Origin: Lentisphaeria bacterium
GTDB lineage: Bacteria; Verrucomicrobiota; Lentisphaeria; Oligosphaerales; Oligosphaeraceae
Assembly (NCBI GenBank): GCA_016287975.1
Contig: JAEEXV010000251.1
Span: 1-14,497, forward strand
Reading direction: 5' to 3'
Length of the DNA: 14,497 nt
Shown here: positions 14,292 through 14,497 of the stretch, one piece after another
Position numbering within the stretch: the stretch's first letter is position 1
Layout: each line of letters opens with the position of its first letter
The notes under the pieces: generated by a model
What the model saw: the letters and a program-made list of their open reading frames with translations, nothing else
What the model was told of the DNA's origin: nothing
Databases searched by the model: none
Translations under genes and position numbers: made by a program

Positions 14292-14497
14292 CCCCAGACC
14301 CATCTTCCGAGGACCCCAGACCCCAGACCCCAGACCCATCGGAGACCCCAGACCCCAGACCCATCTTCCGAGGACCCCAGACCCCAGACCCATCTTACGG
14401 GACCCCAGACCCCAGACCCCAGACCCATCTTCCGAGGACCCCAGACCCCAGACCCCAGACCCAAGACCCATCTTACGGGACCCAAGACCCCAGACCC
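14283..14497. repeat. Heptanucleotide (GACCCCA)n array with interspersed spacer motifs
   Basis: Runs of the 7-mer GACCCCA are punctuated by ATCTTCCGAGG (near 14302, 14363, 14428), ATCTTACGGG (near 14392, 14470) or ATCGGA (near 14338). The array starts at the last codons of the zinc-ribbon remnant, whose CCCATCTGA stop lies within the first unit, and runs off the window end. The minus strand reads (TGGGGTC)n, giving closely spaced G-runs with three-base loops. Small frames through it encode only GSGVWGL-type repeats and are not coding. Confidence 0.92.

Noticed and set aside
10986..14497. CRISPR arrays at the two repeat tracts
   Set aside because: The units are 7-10 bp and contiguous, with no unique spacers of regular length and no cas genes nearby.

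Overview
The window reads as GC-rich (roughly two-thirds G+C) bacterial chromosome, most likely from the Lentisphaerota/Victivallales branch of the PVC superphylum. That assignment is inference. It rests on a pseudopilin-like protein with an [28 protein letters not shown] N-terminus and a CPAD plus H-x9-D tail, encoded directly before a DUF4838 protein, with a sialidase-like protein and a GH28-like protein following and a divergent AraC-type regulator. This gene company is typical of polysaccharide-degradation loci in that phylum.

Layout. 1-150: tandem 67-bp repeat with a perfect hairpin in each full copy. 163-1020 (+): Cof-type HAD phosphatase. 1053-3830 (-): membrane hybrid histidine kinase with PAS, GAF, HisKA, HATPase and REC domains. 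3843-6008 (-): exported right-handed beta-helix protein, 12 bp upstream of the kinase and probably cotranscribed with it. 6077-6982 (-): AraC-family regulator. 6983-7159: divergent control region with a sigma70-like promoter and direct repeats 21 bp apart. 7160-13714 (+): pseudopilin-like protein, DUF4838 protein with a duplicated C-terminal domain, sialidase-like beta-propeller, and GH28-like beta-helix. A 9-bp/28-bp tandem repeat array lies between the second and third of these. 13715-14291: lower-GC segment with remnants of two genes, one of them a frameshifted C4 zinc-ribbon protein. 14283-14497: heptanucleotide repeat array running off the window end.

How the genes may work together (inference): the AraC protein senses a sugar and controls both its own gene and the divergent plus-strand operon. 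The pseudopilin-like and DUF4838 proteins would act outside the cytoplasm. The sialidase-like and GH28-like proteins have no visible signal peptide and would act inside on imported oligosaccharides. The secreted beta-helix protein and the hybrid kinase form a second, possibly linked, sensing and degradation unit.

The most unexpected whole-window signal is a near absence of the tetranucleotide CCGG: about nine by eye, where base composition alone predicts well over one hundred. This points to a CCGG-directed methyltransferase or restriction system acting on this genome.
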